From positions 1 to 6,261 of the forward strand of contig CAJWTA010000067.1 of assembly GCA_913046805.1 (NCBI GenBank): a stretch of DNA of 6,261 bases. The letters are read 5' to 3'. The notes beneath the pieces are model-generated. The model was not told the DNA's origin. It made no database searches and was given only the letters and a program-made list of their open reading frames with translations. The stretch is from an uncultured Fidelibacterota bacterium (GTDB lineage Bacteria > Marinisomatota > Marinisomatia > Marinisomatales > TCS55). The number at the start of each line of letters is the position of its first letter. Position 1 is the stretch's first letter. Below, piece after piece: positions 1-6,261 of this stretch. Both the position numbers and the translations under genes were made by a program.

Positions 1-310
1 CCTGATTGACATCTTGTTCGCTTATGGTATTGGGATTACCTGAATTCGGGAATGTTCCCACAGGATGATTTGGAATACCGTTTCCTTTTAAAATCCTATT
101 AGATCCGTCTGATGACCAAGCGTATCTACTATAGGCTTTTACCGATTCATCACCGTTATAAATTACTTCTGATATATTGGTCATTATATTTTTGGTAGTA
201 TAGGAACCACCCCCACACAATAGCTCATCAGCGTTGTTATCTGTAGGCTCATCGCAGCCGATGACAAATATTAGAGCCGAATATAATAAAAATTTGATTT
301 TTTTTAACAT
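1..310 (-). CDS. YHYH-family lipoprotein, N-terminal part (cut by window edge)
   Basis: The frame opens with ATG at 308-310 and runs off the left edge, giving 103 complete codons. Residues 1-18 form a short lysine-rich start and a hydrophobic stretch ending in a lipobox, FVIGC, with the lipidated cysteine at 19. The mature protein would therefore be anchored to a membrane. After a polar linker, residues 77-99 carry the pattern NGIPNHPVGTFPNSGNPN, followed by TISEQ. From memory this is the conserved entry block of YHYH-domain proteins (PF14240), a widespread family of secreted or lipid-anchored proteins with no established biochemical role. The YHYH motif itself would lie beyond the window. 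AAGGA at 316-320, five bases before the ATG, is a good ribosome binding site and supports this start. The gene follows the rmlD-like gene after 59 bp. The lipoprotein call is strong; the family call is good but rests on the first third of the domain. Confidence 0.82.
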   Translation of the reverse strand, partial: MLKKIKFLLYSALIFVIGCDEPTDNNADELLCGGGSYTTKNIMTNISEVIYNGDESVKAYSRYAWSSDGSNRILKGNGIPNHPVGTFPNSGNPNTISEQDVNQ

Positions 311-315
311 TTTTT

Positions 316-320
316 TCCTT
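316..320 (-). promoter_or_regulatory. Ribosome binding site of the YHYH lipoprotein gene
   Basis: The minus strand reads AAGGA, then five adenines, then ATG. This is a textbook Shine-Dalgarno core and spacing, and it fixes the start at 310. It contrasts with the three preceding genes, which have no comparable motif. Confidence 0.6.
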
Positions 321-349
321 GCACTAAACTTTGTCTTTTTTAAAATCTA

Positions 350-355
350 ATTATA
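350..355 (-). promoter_or_regulatory. Possible -10 element upstream of the YHYH gene
   Basis: The minus strand contains a perfect TATAAT 40 bp before the YHYH start codon, which would leave a leader of roughly 30 bases. I found no convincing -35 hexamer at the usual 16-18 bp spacing. The surrounding DNA is so AT-rich that this hexamer can occur by chance. It is listed because it follows a possible terminator hairpin in the only intergenic gap here with room for a promoter. Confidence 0.2.
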
Positions 356-361
356 AAAATT

Positions 362-399
362 AAAAGTATTTATGGTATTAACGTATTGTAAATACTTTT
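362..399 (-). terminator. AT-rich hairpin across the rmlD-like stop codon; possible weak terminator
   Basis: The arms at 362-372 and 389-399 are perfect 11-base inverted complements (AAAAGTATTTA and TAAATACTTTT), separated by a 16-base loop. In the minus-strand transcript the second arm ends in UUUU and is followed by AAUUUUUAUAAUU, so the layout resembles an intrinsic terminator. The stem has only one G-C pair, so it would be weak. The second arm includes the TAA stop of the reductase gene. It could instead be a 3'-end stabilising structure or a chance feature of AT-rich DNA. Confidence 0.35.
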
Positions 400-1233
400 G
401 AGTGACTCTTTGACCTCTGGAGGGTATATGGATAATTCTTTATTAATTTTTTGAGTTCTCAATCCGCTTTTTAATGGTCTCGGGGCTATTTGATTTAAAT
501 CGGATGTTAAAACTGGTTTGATCAAACTAGAATCAAGGTCAAACACACTTGCAATTGTCTTTGCAAATTCAAATCGCGACATAATACCTCTATCAGCATA
601 GTGGTATAAACCAGAGGTTTGTGACCATGCAATCTTATTAATAAAATCGGAGAGTGAATTGGTTGAAGTTGGGTTATTCCATTGATCGCTAACAACGTTA
701 ATCGCTTTTGAATCTTTTAACGATTCGACCACCCATTTTAAAAAACTAGCTTTAGTTGCAGGTGCATAGCTGTACAATACATTCGCTCGAACGATCGTGT
801 GAGAAATATTGCTATTTAATAAATATTTTTCTGCGGCAAGTTTGGATTTTCCGTATACAGAAATTGGATCCACTGGGTCATCTTCAAGATAGGGACCTTC
901 TTTACCATTAAATACATAATCAGTAGAGATCTGAATAAAGTGTCCATCAAAGCCATCGCATAGATGTACAACGCCATCATGATTGACTTTATGTGCACGC
1001 TCAGGATTTTCTTCGCATCCATCAACATTGGTCATAGCAGCTAAGTTCAATATGATGTCAGGTGTATGCTTATCCAGAAAATCTTTCACGCTCTTTTCAG
1101 ATGCTATATCAAGCTTTATACCTTCATCATCTGCACGTATACCCGTTTTAATCACATGAAAATTTGCATTTAGTAGATCTGAGCAAGCTTCACCAAGTTG
1201 TCCAAATGCTCCAGTTATAAGTATGCGCTTCAT
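370..1233 (-). CDS. RmlD-family NAD(P)-dependent nucleotide-sugar 4-ketoreductase (dTDP-4-dehydrorhamnose reductase-like)
   Basis: This is a full-length 287-residue extended short-chain dehydrogenase, the usual size for RmlD/RfbD. The Rossmann signature GAFGQLG is at residues 8-14. NLAAMTNVD at 63-71 and STDYVFNG at 103-110 match the family blocks around the cofactor and active site. The catalytic YxxxK pair is Y127 and K131, in VYGKSKLAAEKY. The C-terminal half has the substrate-domain patterns DQWNNPTS (183-190), GLYHYAD (208-214) and APRPLKSGL (250-258). The likely reaction is NAD(P)H reduction of a 4-keto-6-deoxy sugar nucleotide in the cytoplasm, supplying L-rhamnose or a related sugar for surface glycans. 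No rmlA, rmlB or rmlC homologue is in the window, so the exact substrate is uncertain and the symbol rmlD is withheld. The ATG overlaps the stop of the upstream DUF4837 gene (ATGA) and no Shine-Dalgarno is visible, which suggests translational coupling. Confidence 0.9.
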   Translation of the reverse strand: MKRILITGAFGQLGEACSDLLNANFHVIKTGIRADDEGIKLDIASEKSVKDFLDKHTPDIILNLAAMTNVDGCEENPERAHKVNHDGVVHLCDGFDGHFIQISTDYVFNGKEGPYLEDDPVDPISVYGKSKLAAEKYLLNSNISHTIVRANVLYSYAPATKASFLKWVVESLKDSKAINVVSDQWNNPTSTNSLSDFINKIAWSQTSGLYHYADRGIMSRFEFAKTIASVFDLDSSLIKPVLTSDLNQIAPRPLKSGLRTQKINKELSIYPPEVKESLKSIYNTLIP

Positions 1234-2243
1234 TCGACTTTTATATTAGAGGTATAAAAGGTTTTAGCAACAATATCTACTTGTTTGAGAAGTAAAAATT
1301 TATCTCGACCAGGATGGAAGATCATTGTGTGAACAAAATAGGTTCTATCACTTGTTTCATCATAAAATAAATGCGATATAAATGGACCGCCTTGTGCCTC
1401 CTCGATGCTCTCCCATAGACCCGATATTTTCCAAGATCCAAAATCATTAAAAGTTGATGGCTCGACCTTAAACTTATAATCGGTATAGCGAATATCTTCA
1501 AAGTATTTCAACGGAAATTGTCTTGCATAGGAAACGACAGACAGCGAATCAGAAAATAATAATCCATCTTTCCATTGAACTGCAAGCCATCTAAATGGTA
1601 AGTCTCTACCGATCCAAAAAATTTGTTGTTCAGCGCTATCTCTAATTACCTCATAGCCCCACGGTATTTTAATTGCCCAGCCGTATTTTGAATAAATATT
1701 TTCTTCTAGCTCTTTTTGAAGCGTAGACTCCTCAAATAAAAACTCACTTTGTCTTTTTTCAAAGAGCAGGTCAAATTGTTTTTTAAGCCACGGTCCTTGG
1801 TTAATCGATAATTCATTGACCTTATCAAAGGAAGGTCCATTTATTATCAAATAATTTTGATCGCGTGCAAATATATCTTTTGAAAAAATTAGATGATTGT
1901 CACCTTCCATAGTGGAGATGTATTGTTCATCAGACAGCACATTTTTTATTAATCTCGATCCATCGTTTGAAGGAGAATCCCCAATACCAGCCAAAATGAC
2001 GTTGACGTAATCTTTCACATCATGGAAGCGTTCTGGCTCTACCCATATTAACTTATAATAAGGTTCTGCTTGAGGAGTATATAATGTATCTGAGAGAATA
2101 TTGGATAAAATAGAGGCAATTTTCGGCTTATCAATTTTTGAGCTTATAATAACGATTTCATTGTCCCCTCCTTGCGCAACGGGCTTGGTTTTTTCGCAAG
2201 AAAAAATGATAAATGGTAATATTAAAAACAGACGCTTAAGCAT
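1230..2243 (-). CDS. DUF4837 family lipoprotein
   Basis: The product has 337 residues. Residues 1-15 form a lysine/arginine plus hydrophobic signal peptide ending at FSC, with C16 as the probable lipidated residue, so it should be a periplasmic or outer-membrane-facing lipoprotein. Several blocks match my memory of DUF4837, a family of unknown function common in Bacteroidetes-type genomes. These are the NEIVIISSK opening (28-36); KYGWAIKIPWGYEVIRD (186-202), followed by IFWIGRD; and GLWES...QGGPFISH (275-291), followed by a conserved-looking C-terminus with HPGRDKFLLLKQVD (310-323). No catalytic motif is obvious. The start is the ATG at 2241-2243, chosen because it begins the signal peptide directly. 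No Shine-Dalgarno precedes it; the leader is almost pure A and T. It lies 45 bp after the Omp85 gene and overlaps the reductase gene by 4 bp. A role in the envelope is inferred only from lipidation and neighbours. Confidence 0.85.
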   Translation of the reverse strand: MLKRLFLILPFIIFSCEKTKPVAQGGDNEIVIISSKIDKPKIASILSNILSDTLYTPQAEPYYKLIWVEPERFHDVKDYVNVILAGIGDSPSNDGSRLIKNVLSDEQYISTMEGDNHLIFSKDIFARDQNYLIINGPSFDKVNELSINQGPWLKKQFDLLFEKRQSEFLFEESTLQKELEENIYSKYGWAIKIPWGYEVIRDSAEQQIFWIGRDLPFRWLAVQWKDGLLFSDSLSVVSYARQFPLKYFEDIRYTDYKFKVEPSTFNDFGSWKISGLWESIEEAQGGPFISHLFYDETSDRTYFVHTMIFHPGRDKFLLLKQVDIVAKTFYTSNIKVE

Positions 2244-2288
2244 GATAAAATTATTTAATAATTAAATGTAAATACTTTCTATTGCAGT

Positions 2289-3551
2289 TTATAAACGGGT
2301 ATTAAATTTAATATGAAGCTTTGCTTCCCGTGGTCCCTCCAGTGGAAAACCTAGCGACACGTCATAGTAGAACTTACCATCAAAAATACTCACACCAAAT
2401 CCAGAAGTCGGGGAAATATCAACATCCTTAGCAAATACATTATCAAAAAATATTAAGAATTGAGAGCGATATAAATCTCCAAAAATTAATTCTACGGATT
2501 GAAGCGTCATCCACTGGGCAAGGAATTGATTCTCATTATATCCCCGGATTGAATTAGAACCACCAAATTTTATTGATTTGGATTGAATGGATTCTCTATC
2601 GCGAACTTCATTAATTGCACCTATAAATTTAAAATGAAGCAATGACGAGCGATAGGATTTATAGGAACCAAATTCAAAATTAGTATTTACTTCAATACTT
2701 CTTCCTTGGTTATCTTTATATTTCCCTACGTCCGAGTCTACAAAGAGATAATTACCAGAGTAAGGCAGCCATCTGGAATTTCTTCTGTCTCTTTGCAAAG
2801 CAATAGATGCTGATCGGGTAGTGGATTTGTTGGAGATATCCATATTATTTGACGACAGAATCTTACTTCCAATTTTCAGCTTTCCAAATCTTCCTATCGA
2901 TGTAAAATAAGCTGCAAGGGATTCATTTACATATGAATTTTCAAAAAATTCTTGATCGTAAACCGTAGAAAATCCAAATGGTAATTTCGGAAACACTGGA
3001 TACTCAGCATTAAAATTGAGCGATCTGTATATAGATGATGGCTGCCTCCATAGCAAACCAAAAGATGAGCCATCTTTGAAAAGGTTTTCAAGCTGAAGAT
3101 CTAGCTCACCGCTTAACTTCCAATTACCATCTCGATCTTTATTAGATCCCATGATTCCACCAATATGACTTTTAAAGTCGGTTTTTAAATCTACAACCGC
3201 TGCAATATGGTTGGTACCGTAACGCGCAAAACTTAGAGTTGATTTTGAAGAAATGAATAGATAGTTATCTAATACCTCCTGAAATCTTTTTTGGGCAATC
3301 CTACTATTCTCTAAGCGGTTTAGTGGTTTAAATATGATGCGTAAAGTTGAAAATTGCAACACGCTATCTCCAACAATAACAATTGAATCGACTGCATTAT
3401 TCCCAGTTATTAATTTGTATTGATTGCTACTTTCTTTTTGATAATAGTCTCCCCACCTTCCACTCTCAATGAGACTATCTATCAAGGTGTTCGATGTTTG
3501 TGCATTAATAACTAATTGGGTGAGCAGGATAAAGAAATTAAAAATACGCAC
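2289..3551 (-). CDS. Omp85-superfamily (BamA/TamA-like) outer-membrane barrel with one apparent POTRA domain
   Basis: The product has 420 residues. Residues 1-18 are a signal peptide ending near NAQ. Residues about 53-130 follow the POTRA pattern: VDSIVIVGDSV as the first strand, two helical stretches, then HIAAVVDLKTDF leading into IGGIMG, where Omp85 barrels usually begin. The rest alternates as beta-barrel strands. The diagnostic GGSNSIRGY at 330-338 corresponds to the conserved loop-6 (V/I)RG(F/Y) motif, and IFFDNVF at 367-373 to the strand just after it. The chain ends in HIKFNTRL, without the terminal phenylalanine of many barrels. BamA carries five POTRA domains and TamA three, so this is a reduced member and unlikely to be the housekeeping BamA. 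It could assemble or export a partner, or be an orphan barrel. The start is GTG, five bases after the stop of the secreted-protein gene; the frame has no ATG before an upstream stop, and no clear Shine-Dalgarno is seen, suggesting coupling to the gene before it. Confidence 0.85.
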   Translation of the reverse strand: MRIFNFFILLTQLVINAQTSNTLIDSLIESGRWGDYYQKESSNQYKLITGNNAVDSIVIVGDSVLQFSTLRIIFKPLNRLENSRIAQKRFQEVLDNYLFISSKSTLSFARYGTNHIAAVVDLKTDFKSHIGGIMGSNKDRDGNWKLSGELDLQLENLFKDGSSFGLLWRQPSSIYRSLNFNAEYPVFPKLPFGFSTVYDQEFFENSYVNESLAAYFTSIGRFGKLKIGSKILSSNNMDISNKSTTRSASIALQRDRRNSRWLPYSGNYLFVDSDVGKYKDNQGRSIEVNTNFEFGSYKSYRSSLLHFKFIGAINEVRDRESIQSKSIKFGGSNSIRGYNENQFLAQWMTLQSVELIFGDLYRSQFLIFFDNVFAKDVDISPTSGFGVSIFDGKFYYDVSLGFPLEGPREAKLHIKFNTRL

Positions 3552-3556
3552 GCAAT

Positions 3557-5953
3557 CTACTTTAATAAAATCATCTTCCTTGTTTTAACGAAGTCTTCTG
3601 ATATCATTTGGTATAGATAAACACCAGCGCTCAAAGGCTGACCAATCTGGTTCGTAGCGTTCCAAGTAATCGTGTGCGTTCCCCCAGGTGAATTTGGTAA
3701 AGAAAATACTTTAACTTTCTGCCCTAAAATATTATAAATAAATATATTTACATCAATTTTGTAAGGTAAATCAAAACGTATTTGAGTCGTTGGATTAAAT
3801 GGGTTCGGATAGTTCCCATGCAAAGCAAAGTCGCTTGGAATTGTGTTGTCCTCTACATCAAGATACTCGTAACGATTTACATACAACACTCGATCCTCAC
3901 CACCTATCTTTAATGAATCGGTACCATCATGCGCCCAAACTGAAAATCTAATCGTTACGTTATTTCCTGGTACGTTACGAAAGGCTTCTTCAGCAATCTC
4001 TTGGTATAGCATAGGGAACGATAGACCGGTGGTATCTTCTACCTCTTCTATAGGATATCGGCCAATATTAGCATAAATAATATAATCAATAGTGTCCTGG
4101 TCAAAATCTGCACTTTCAGTCCATTCTAATATGTAACTATCAAAGATATTGAGTTGAGTTATATTAATACTATCAACCGCAGTGCTAACCCATTCAAATT
4201 CCTGAGGAGGGTCTTGAGTGGGCGTAACCTTTACGTTAAAACGAGTGGTGTCGTTGGGAAGCGGAAGATCAATCCAATCTGCTACAAAGTCTACCATTAG
4301 ATCTCCGTTCCAATTTTCAGGAAAATCTATCAAAAGTGTATCTGCTAAAACCGATGCGGTCACCGAATTATCAGATAGAACTGGTAGTAGATTGACATAC
4401 GGGCGAAGAATGGGCATTAAACTAAAATCGAAAACAACGCTGAAATCCTGATCTTCAATTATTTGGACATCATCGATATCAGCCAACAAATTACTGTTAA
4501 CTCCCAACACTAGTCCATTGCCCAATTGTTGCGCAAAAATATCTGATGATAGATTGTTACCCCTGTCTTGTTGCCAGACCACTGTAATTCCTCCTATCTT
4601 ATCGTGACTAGCACTATAAGCACCAGGCGTGCTTCTTCCAGCTGCTCCGGACTTATCATGAACGATGGTTTCAGGGGTAGTAGAATCGATCTGTCCAGAG
4701 GTATTTACGAAAATCTTACGGGTCAAAAGATCTCCCTCTTTACCGATCCAAGTAACAAAAGCTTCTTTATCTAATAGCGTCACATCCAAATCGTGAATTT
4801 GGCGTGCATTTGGATTGAGCGATGCTACATTTGTAGAAACGGTAAACAAATTACCTAAAGCGCCATCTGCTTTATCCAGATATTTTGCGAAAAGTCCGTA
4901 TTTATTGGCTGATGTATCGTAGTCATAAAATGCAATGAATAATCCTCTATCCTTGGTGAGTGAGTTCGGGACACCAATTCTCGGGTAAACATAGGAAGCT
5001 GTTGAGGAAAACACCTCTACAGGGCTCTGATGTGTAAGAACAAGACTGTTGTTAATAAGATTGATGTGCTGCATTACGATCTTGTTTGAGGAATTTCTCC
5101 AAACTACATATAAACCTACCATTCCATCAAAGGCAGCGTCCATCTCCCAATTGTTCTTATTGTAAAGATTACCAAGACCCAACCCTGAAGGATAGCTCAT
5201 TCCTTCAGTAAAGTTACCTTGCGCGTCTACGTAATTGATCCTGAGAGAATTGTCAGAAGTAGTATTTTGAGAAAAAAGAATGAAGGCACCACCTAAAGGG
5301 CCTGCTACAACTTTTGTATCCAAGACATCATTGCCATTGGTATTTCGAGGTGCTGCGAGCTTGCCATCATTGCCCCAAGCTTTGACTCCTGAAGAGATTT
5401 TTTGAACAAAGGCGTTACCATAGTCGGTAGCGTTGTTTCCTGCGCAGGATGAGGTCGTAAACGAAACGATCGCGTTATCACGATCGACGACTGCAAGTGA
5501 TCCGTTTTTTCTATCGCACTCAAAGCCTGATAGCACCAGACCATTATTATCAAAAACCATTCCATTTGGATCAAGGGTAGAATTGACGTGCTGCAAACGT
5601 AATTCATCGCGGTTATCGGTGATTTGCTCCCAAAGAACAAAAACGCCATGCTCGCTATCGCTTTCGAGTGCCTCTAAATTACCTGCAGCACTGGAGCTGT
5701 GCTGATTCGATAGGGTATAATTTTCAAAAACGTTACCTGAGAAATCTAGTCTCTTGATTCTATAATCATAGCTTGGAGTGTTTCTTCTATCACCCCAAGC
5801 AATATACGTTGAACCATCTATAGCTACCTCCACCAAAGGACTCAACTGAGATTGGCTCGCCGATTCAATAAGGGTGTTTTGCGAGGAATCGCTTGACCAT
5901 TGGGCGAAAACAAAAGATACTGCAAAAATTAATTTGGTAACATTTTTTAACAT
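3557..5953 (-). CDS. Secreted multidomain protein with propeller-like repeats and a T9SS/FlgD-like C-terminal tail
   Basis: The product has 798 residues, counting from ATG 5951-5953. Residues 1-17 are a signal peptide cleaved after VFA. Residues about 39-481 hold about eight degenerate repeats with a hydrophobic core ending in W or F plus polar residues (YIAWGDRR, VFVLWEQ, AFILFSQ, LYVVWRN, LFIAFYD, AFVTWIG, ITVVWQQ), each followed by a second strand; this resembles a beta-propeller. Residues about 491-582 look like a cadherin-like/tandem-95 domain (IEDQDFSV, NWNGDLMV, end at VTPTQDPP). Residues about 583-695 are Fn3-like with an acidic ADFDQDTIDY. The last 90 residues hold NYPNPFNPTT (714-723), YNILGQKV, then SAGVYLYQM and KTRKMILLK, the type A T9SS sorting / FlgD-like domain. 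It is probably exported through T9SS to the surface or medium, with a binding or adhesion role; no catalytic motif is seen. Two cysteines (146 and 170) could pair. An in-frame TTG lies seven codons upstream, but the AGGAG site favours the ATG. Confidence 0.88.
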   Translation of the reverse strand: MLKNVTKLIFAVSFVFAQWSSDSSQNTLIESASQSQLSPLVEVAIDGSTYIAWGDRRNTPSYDYRIKRLDFSGNVFENYTLSNQHSSSAAGNLEALESDSEHGVFVLWEQITDNRDELRLQHVNSTLDPNGMVFDNNGLVLSGFECDRKNGSLAVVDRDNAIVSFTTSSCAGNNATDYGNAFVQKISSGVKAWGNDGKLAAPRNTNGNDVLDTKVVAGPLGGAFILFSQNTTSDNSLRINYVDAQGNFTEGMSYPSGLGLGNLYNKNNWEMDAAFDGMVGLYVVWRNSSNKIVMQHINLINNSLVLTHQSPVEVFSSTASYVYPRIGVPNSLTKDRGLFIAFYDYDTSANKYGLFAKYLDKADGALGNLFTVSTNVASLNPNARQIHDLDVTLLDKEAFVTWIGKEGDLLTRKIFVNTSGQIDSTTPETIVHDKSGAAGRSTPGAYSASHDKIGGITVVWQQDRGNNLSSDIFAQQLGNGLVLGVNSNLLADIDDVQIIEDQDFSVVFDFSLMPILRPYVNLLPVLSDNSVTASVLADTLLIDFPENWNGDLMVDFVADWIDLPLPNDTTRFNVKVTPTQDPPQEFEWVSTAVDSINITQLNIFDSYILEWTESADFDQDTIDYIIYANIGRYPIEEVEDTTGLSFPMLYQEIAEEAFRNVPGNNVTIRFSVWAHDGTDSLKIGGEDRVLYVNRYEYLDVEDNTIPSDFALHGNYPNPFNPTTQIRFDLPYKIDVNIFIYNILGQKVKVFSLPNSPGGTHTITWNATNQIGQPLSAGVYLYQMISEDFVKTRKMILLK

Positions 5954-5958
5954 ATACA

Positions 5959-5963
5959 CTCCT
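5959..5963 (-). promoter_or_regulatory. Ribosome binding site deciding the start of the secreted protein
   Basis: The minus strand reads AGGAG, then TGTAT, then ATG, giving a five-base spacer. This places initiation at 5953 and rules against the in-frame TTG at 5972-5974, which lies upstream of the site and would add seven residues before the signal peptide. It is the strongest Shine-Dalgarno in the window. Confidence 0.75.
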
Positions 5964-5983
5964 AAGCTTATCAAAAATTTAAA

Positions 5984-6261
5984 TTAAAACTGAACTACGA
6001 AAGAAATAATTTGTTGTCCATAAAAATATGCCGTTATTGCCCCGAAAGATAAAAATGGAGCAAAGGGAATTATTCTTTCTGATTTTCTCTTTGAGACAAT
6101 CAAGTATACACCTACCAAAGAAGCCGATATAAAGCTTATATACAGCGCTATCACAGCGAGCTTAAGGCTAAGCATAAAACCTAAAACTACAGCAAGCTTT
6201 GCGTCGCCTATACCCATTGCCTCTCTTTTATAGATCTTTCCTCCAACCCACCTCAACACCG
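5984..6261 (-). CDS. A24 prepilin peptidase, C-terminal part (cut by window edge)
   Basis: The last 91 complete codons are present and the start lies beyond the right edge; the first visible full codon, GTG, is an internal valine. The sequence RWVGGKIYKREAMGIGDAKL carries the GxGD motif of aspartic type IV prepilin peptidases (PilD/GspO/TadV type); its aspartate (codon 6203-6205) would be the second catalytic aspartate. Two or three hydrophobic segments follow, with IIPFAPFLSFG matching the family's conserved P-F-x-P-F-L block near the C-terminus. The enzyme is an inner-membrane protease that removes the leader from type IV pilins or type II secretion pseudopilins. The N-terminal half with the first aspartate and any methylase domain cannot be seen, so full-length PilD and a short TadV-like form cannot be told apart. 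The secreted-protein gene follows 30 bp after its TAA stop, a spacing that suggests co-transcription. Confidence 0.9.
   Translation of the reverse strand, partial: VLRWVGGKIYKREAMGIGDAKLAVVLGFMLSLKLAVIALYISFISASLVGVYLIVSKRKSERIIPFAPFLSFGAITAYFYGQQIISFVVQF

Noticed and set aside
294..316. A-tracts around the YHYH start as a phase-variation site
   Set aside because: The run of eight A's in codons 2-5 reflects lysine codons in a lipoprotein signal peptide, and the six A's before the ATG lie in the ribosome-site spacer. Both are short for slippage-based switching, and nothing else supports it.
2253..2267. 15-base palindrome (7-base arms around one base) upstream of the DUF4837 gene
   Set aside because: It is made only of A and T in an AT-rich leader, where such symmetry arises easily. 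No second copy or operator family is recognisable.
2244..2275. TAATTTTA before the DUF4837 ATG as a Bacteroidetes TAnnTTTG promoter
   Set aside because: It ends two bases before the start codon, too close to place a transcription start upstream of the gene, and its last position deviates from the consensus.
387..2278. 12-base match TGTAAATACTTT at 387-398 and 2267-2278
   Set aside because: A match of this length between two places is expected by chance in 6 kb of AT-rich DNA. The surrounding contexts differ, one being the coding end of the reductase and the other the gap before DUF4837.
5305..5649. Open frame of 114 codons on the minus strand in another phase
   Set aside because: It overlaps the well-supported repeat region of the secreted protein in a different frame, with no ribosome binding site or domain. 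The minus-strand frame at 816-1028 inside the reductase gene was rejected for the same reason.
5433..5705. Open frame of 90 codons on the plus strand
   Set aside because: It lies wholly antisense to the secreted-protein gene. Its product is serine-rich and low in complexity with no recognisable domain, as expected of a shadow frame. The same applies to plus-strand frames at 4218-4451 and 4568-4774.
5954..5974. TTG start adding seven residues to the secreted protein
   Set aside because: The AGGAG site lies between this TTG and the ATG at 5953, and the extension would sit awkwardly in front of a normal signal peptide. The ATG is the better start.

Overview
This window looks like a low-GC bacterial chromosome segment from the FCB superphylum. 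The best single guess is Candidatus Marinimicrobia (SAR406), with Bacteroidota, Ignavibacteriota and related phyla as alternatives. Three things point there. A secreted protein ends in a type A type IX secretion (T9SS) / FlgD-like tail with the NYPNPFNPTTQI motif. One gene encodes a DUF4837 lipoprotein, a family I know mainly from Bacteroidetes-type genomes. The DNA is AT-rich, and three of the five visible gene starts have no clear Shine-Dalgarno sequence. The lineage is an inference, because no rRNA or marker gene is present.

All six genes lie on the minus strand, so they are transcribed from high to low coordinates. In transcription order they are: (1) the C-terminal part of an A24 prepilin peptidase, cut by the right edge (5984-6261); (2) a 798-residue exported protein with a repetitive propeller-like front, a cadherin-like domain, an Fn3-like domain and a T9SS/FlgD-like tail (3557-5953); (3) a 420-residue Omp85-type (BamA/TamA-like) outer-membrane barrel with apparently one POTRA domain (2289-3551); (4) a DUF4837 lipoprotein (1230-2243); (5) an RmlD-family NAD(P)-dependent nucleotide-sugar reductase (370-1233); (6) the N-terminal part of a YHYH-family lipoprotein, cut by the left edge (1-310).

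Spacings between genes are 30, 5, 45, -4 and 59 bp, so genes 1 to 5 are plausibly one transcript. An AT-rich hairpin across the rmlD-like stop codon and a TATAAT hexamer after it hint that the YHYH gene may be a separate or partly separate unit. No gene-free stretch is longer than about 60 bp.

The shared theme is the cell envelope: pilin-type maturation, a T9SS-type cargo, an outer-membrane barrel, two lipoproteins and a sugar-nucleotide enzyme. Nothing here proves that they act together. The most interesting hypothesis is that the secreted propeller protein and the adjacent single-POTRA Omp85 barrel are functionally linked. No RNA genes, CRISPR arrays, insertion sequences or attachment sites were seen.
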